Assembly (NCBI RefSeq): GCF_004359985.1
Contig: NZ_SMRO01000001.1
Location: forward strand, 1,960,193 to 2,024,192
DNA length: 64,000 bases
Reading direction: 5' to 3'
Origin: Paraburkholderia flava
GTDB lineage: Bacteria; Pseudomonadota; Gammaproteobacteria; Burkholderiales; Burkholderiaceae
The notes beneath the pieces are model-generated. The model made no database searches. It saw only the letters and a program-made list of their open reading frames with translations, and was not told the DNA's origin. The position numbers and the translations under genes were made by a program. Positions 62,932 through 64,000 of this stretch are shown here, in pieces (the first letter of the stretch is position 1; each line of letters begins with the position of its first letter).

Positions 62932-63888
62932 TCACCTCTGCGGCCCATCCCCATAAGCCATCCCCGCCGCCGTCCGCAACGCCTCGATCATCAACAGCCC
63001 CGCAGGCGACAGCGCACGATCCGTACGCGTGATGATCCCAAAGTCATCCATGTGACACGGCAACGCGAGCGGCAGTATCGCGACCATCCCGAACGACGCG
63101 TAATACCGCGCGACCTCCGTCGCCAGCACCGCAAACATGTCGGTTTCCGCAAGCAGTCGCGTAAGCACGAGCAGCGCACTCGTCTCGACGATGTTCGTCG
63201 GCGGCACGAGACTATCGCGCTGAAACATCAGCTCGAACCGGTGCCGCAACACAGTGCCGGCCTGCGGCACGATCCACGCAGCGTCGCGCACATCGCGCAG
63301 ACTTAGGTCTGAAGCACCGATCAAAGGATGATCCGGCCGCGCAACCGCACACACCGGTTCGCTCGATAGCGGTTCGTAATGCAGCTGCAGCTTGTCGTGC
63401 TCGGCCGACAGTCTCCCCACCACCAGATCGAGCTTGTCCTGCGAGAGCCGTTCGAGCATCACGTTGCTGTTCTCGACTTCCAGCGCGATCCGCAGTCCCG
63501 GATGCTTGCGCTTCAACTGCGCGACCGCCGACGGCAGCACGCGCGTCGCCGGCGACGTGATCGCGCCGACCGCAACGTGACCCAGATCGCCGGTCCGTAC
63601 CGCGAGCACTTCCTTGTGCGCCTGGTCGAGACTGCCCAGCACCGCGCGCGCGTGCCGGATCATCACCTCGCCGTAGACGGTCGGTCGCATATTGCGCGGC
63701 AGCCGCTCGAACAGATCCACGCCCAGCGTTTCCTCGAGTTCGCGCAGCAGTTTCGACGCGGCGGGCTGCGTCATGTTCAGCGCATCGGCGGCGCGATGGA
63801 TGTTGCCCAGCTCGGCGATCTCGACGAGCAGCAGCAGTTGACGCGGCTTGAGCCTCGTGCGGATGTACCAGGGGGGCGCGGTGCTCAT
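62932..63888 (-). CDS. LysR-family regulator (GbpR-like)
   Basis: A 318-residue LysR protein. It starts MSTAPPWYIRTRLKPRQLLL, then HTH HRAADALNMTQPAASKLLRE followed by LGVDLFERLPRNMRPTVYGE. The wording LxPRNMRPTxYGE and GHVAVGAITSPATRVLPSAV is typical of the GbpR subgroup, first described for sugar-binding-protein regulation in Agrobacterium. Its targets may be the genes to the right of the window. It is convergent with the LysR gene at 61972, with 54 bases between stops. Confidence 0.87.
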   Translation of the reverse strand: MSTAPPWYIRTRLKPRQLLLLVEIAELGNIHRAADALNMTQPAASKLLRELEETLGVDLFERLPRNMRPTVYGEVMIRHARAVLGSLDQAHKEVLAVRTGDLGHVAVGAITSPATRVLPSAVAQLKRKHPGLRIALEVENSNVMLERLSQDKLDLVVGRLSAEHDKLQLHYEPLSSEPVCAVARPDHPLIGASDLSLRDVRDAAWIVPQAGTVLRHRFELMFQRDSLVPPTNIVETSALLVLTRLLAETDMFAVLATEVARYYASFGMVAILPLALPCHMDDFGIITRTDRALSPAGLLMIEALRTAAGMAYGDGPQR

Positions 63889-64000
63889 AGGGTTTATATC
63901 AATGCTGGAATGGATATCGATACTGCCGGAATTTTCATTGGATTGGTATTGGGCCTACTCCTACACTCTCTGCGTCCCTGCCGTCACGACAAGACGCCCA

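Overview
The window is GC-rich (wobble positions mostly G or C), densely coded chromosomal DNA. Gene content and order (rpsU-yqeY-dnaG-rpoD, xseB-ispA-dxs, thrB with a BPSS1780-type membrane gene, an FAD sugar dehydrogenase gamma-alpha-beta set like that of Burkholderia cepacia, many LysR regulators) point to a Burkholderiaceae bacterium, most likely Paraburkholderia or Burkholderia. This assignment comes from recognised protein families, not from a database search.

Layout. 1-7.1 kb: a minus-strand alpha-glucan operon, glgE - treS/maltokinase fusion - glgB (glgB runs off the left edge), turning trehalose/maltose through maltose-1-phosphate into branched glucan. 7.7-12.4 kb: a DUF1345 membrane protein, then a three-gene periplasmic FAD dehydrogenase complex (Tat small subunit, GMC flavoprotein with a Cys cluster, triheme cytochrome c). 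12.5-15.1 kb: a PPP-type phosphatase, a RES/Xre toxin-antitoxin pair with a dyad operator, and an unrecognised gene. 15.2-18.7 kb: a LysR regulator followed by NAD-dependent formate dehydrogenase, an HPP membrane protein and a small basic secreted protein. 18.9-24.2 kb: an ArgP-like LysR, a tautomerase, a CHAD protein, a PAP2 phosphatase and a PHB-depolymerase-like esterase. 24.3-33.1 kb: DUF3563, photolyase, BPSS1780, thrB, DUF2782, amn, a split chromate transporter with its LysR, and a LOG protein. 33.1-40.6 kb: polA, ndh, dienelactone hydrolase, sseA and a Rieske oxygenase. 40.9-52.9 kb: xseB-ispA-dxs, folE2, tsaD, an HI0933 flavoprotein, rpsU, yqeY, dnaG and rpoD. 55.5-64 kb: two MFS transporters with an NTF2-like gene, a methyltransferase, a DoxX/DUF3861/tautomerase set and three LysR regulators.

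The main accessory segment is about 53.16-55.47 kb, directly after rpoD. It starts at the 3' end of an unusual 88-nt tRNA (CAU anticodon, long variable arm) and ends at an imperfect copy of that tRNA 3' end. Between them lie a decayed SRAP-like gene, an intact acyltransferase with lower GC, and a decayed tyrosine integrase. I read it as a small degraded genomic island.

The most unusual structural signal is a pair of loci (after the gene at 18251-18715 and after ndh at 36087-37421) where a diverged copy of the gene 3' end, including the stop codon, lies in tandem just downstream. In both, the copy still looks like coding sequence: most amino acids are kept, and in the ndh copy most base changes are silent. 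This suggests leftovers of displaced homologous alleles. Several intergenic regions also hold clean dyads suited to the adjacent regulators or genes (14.5, 16.2, 22.9, 24.3, 31.4 and 58.7 kb).
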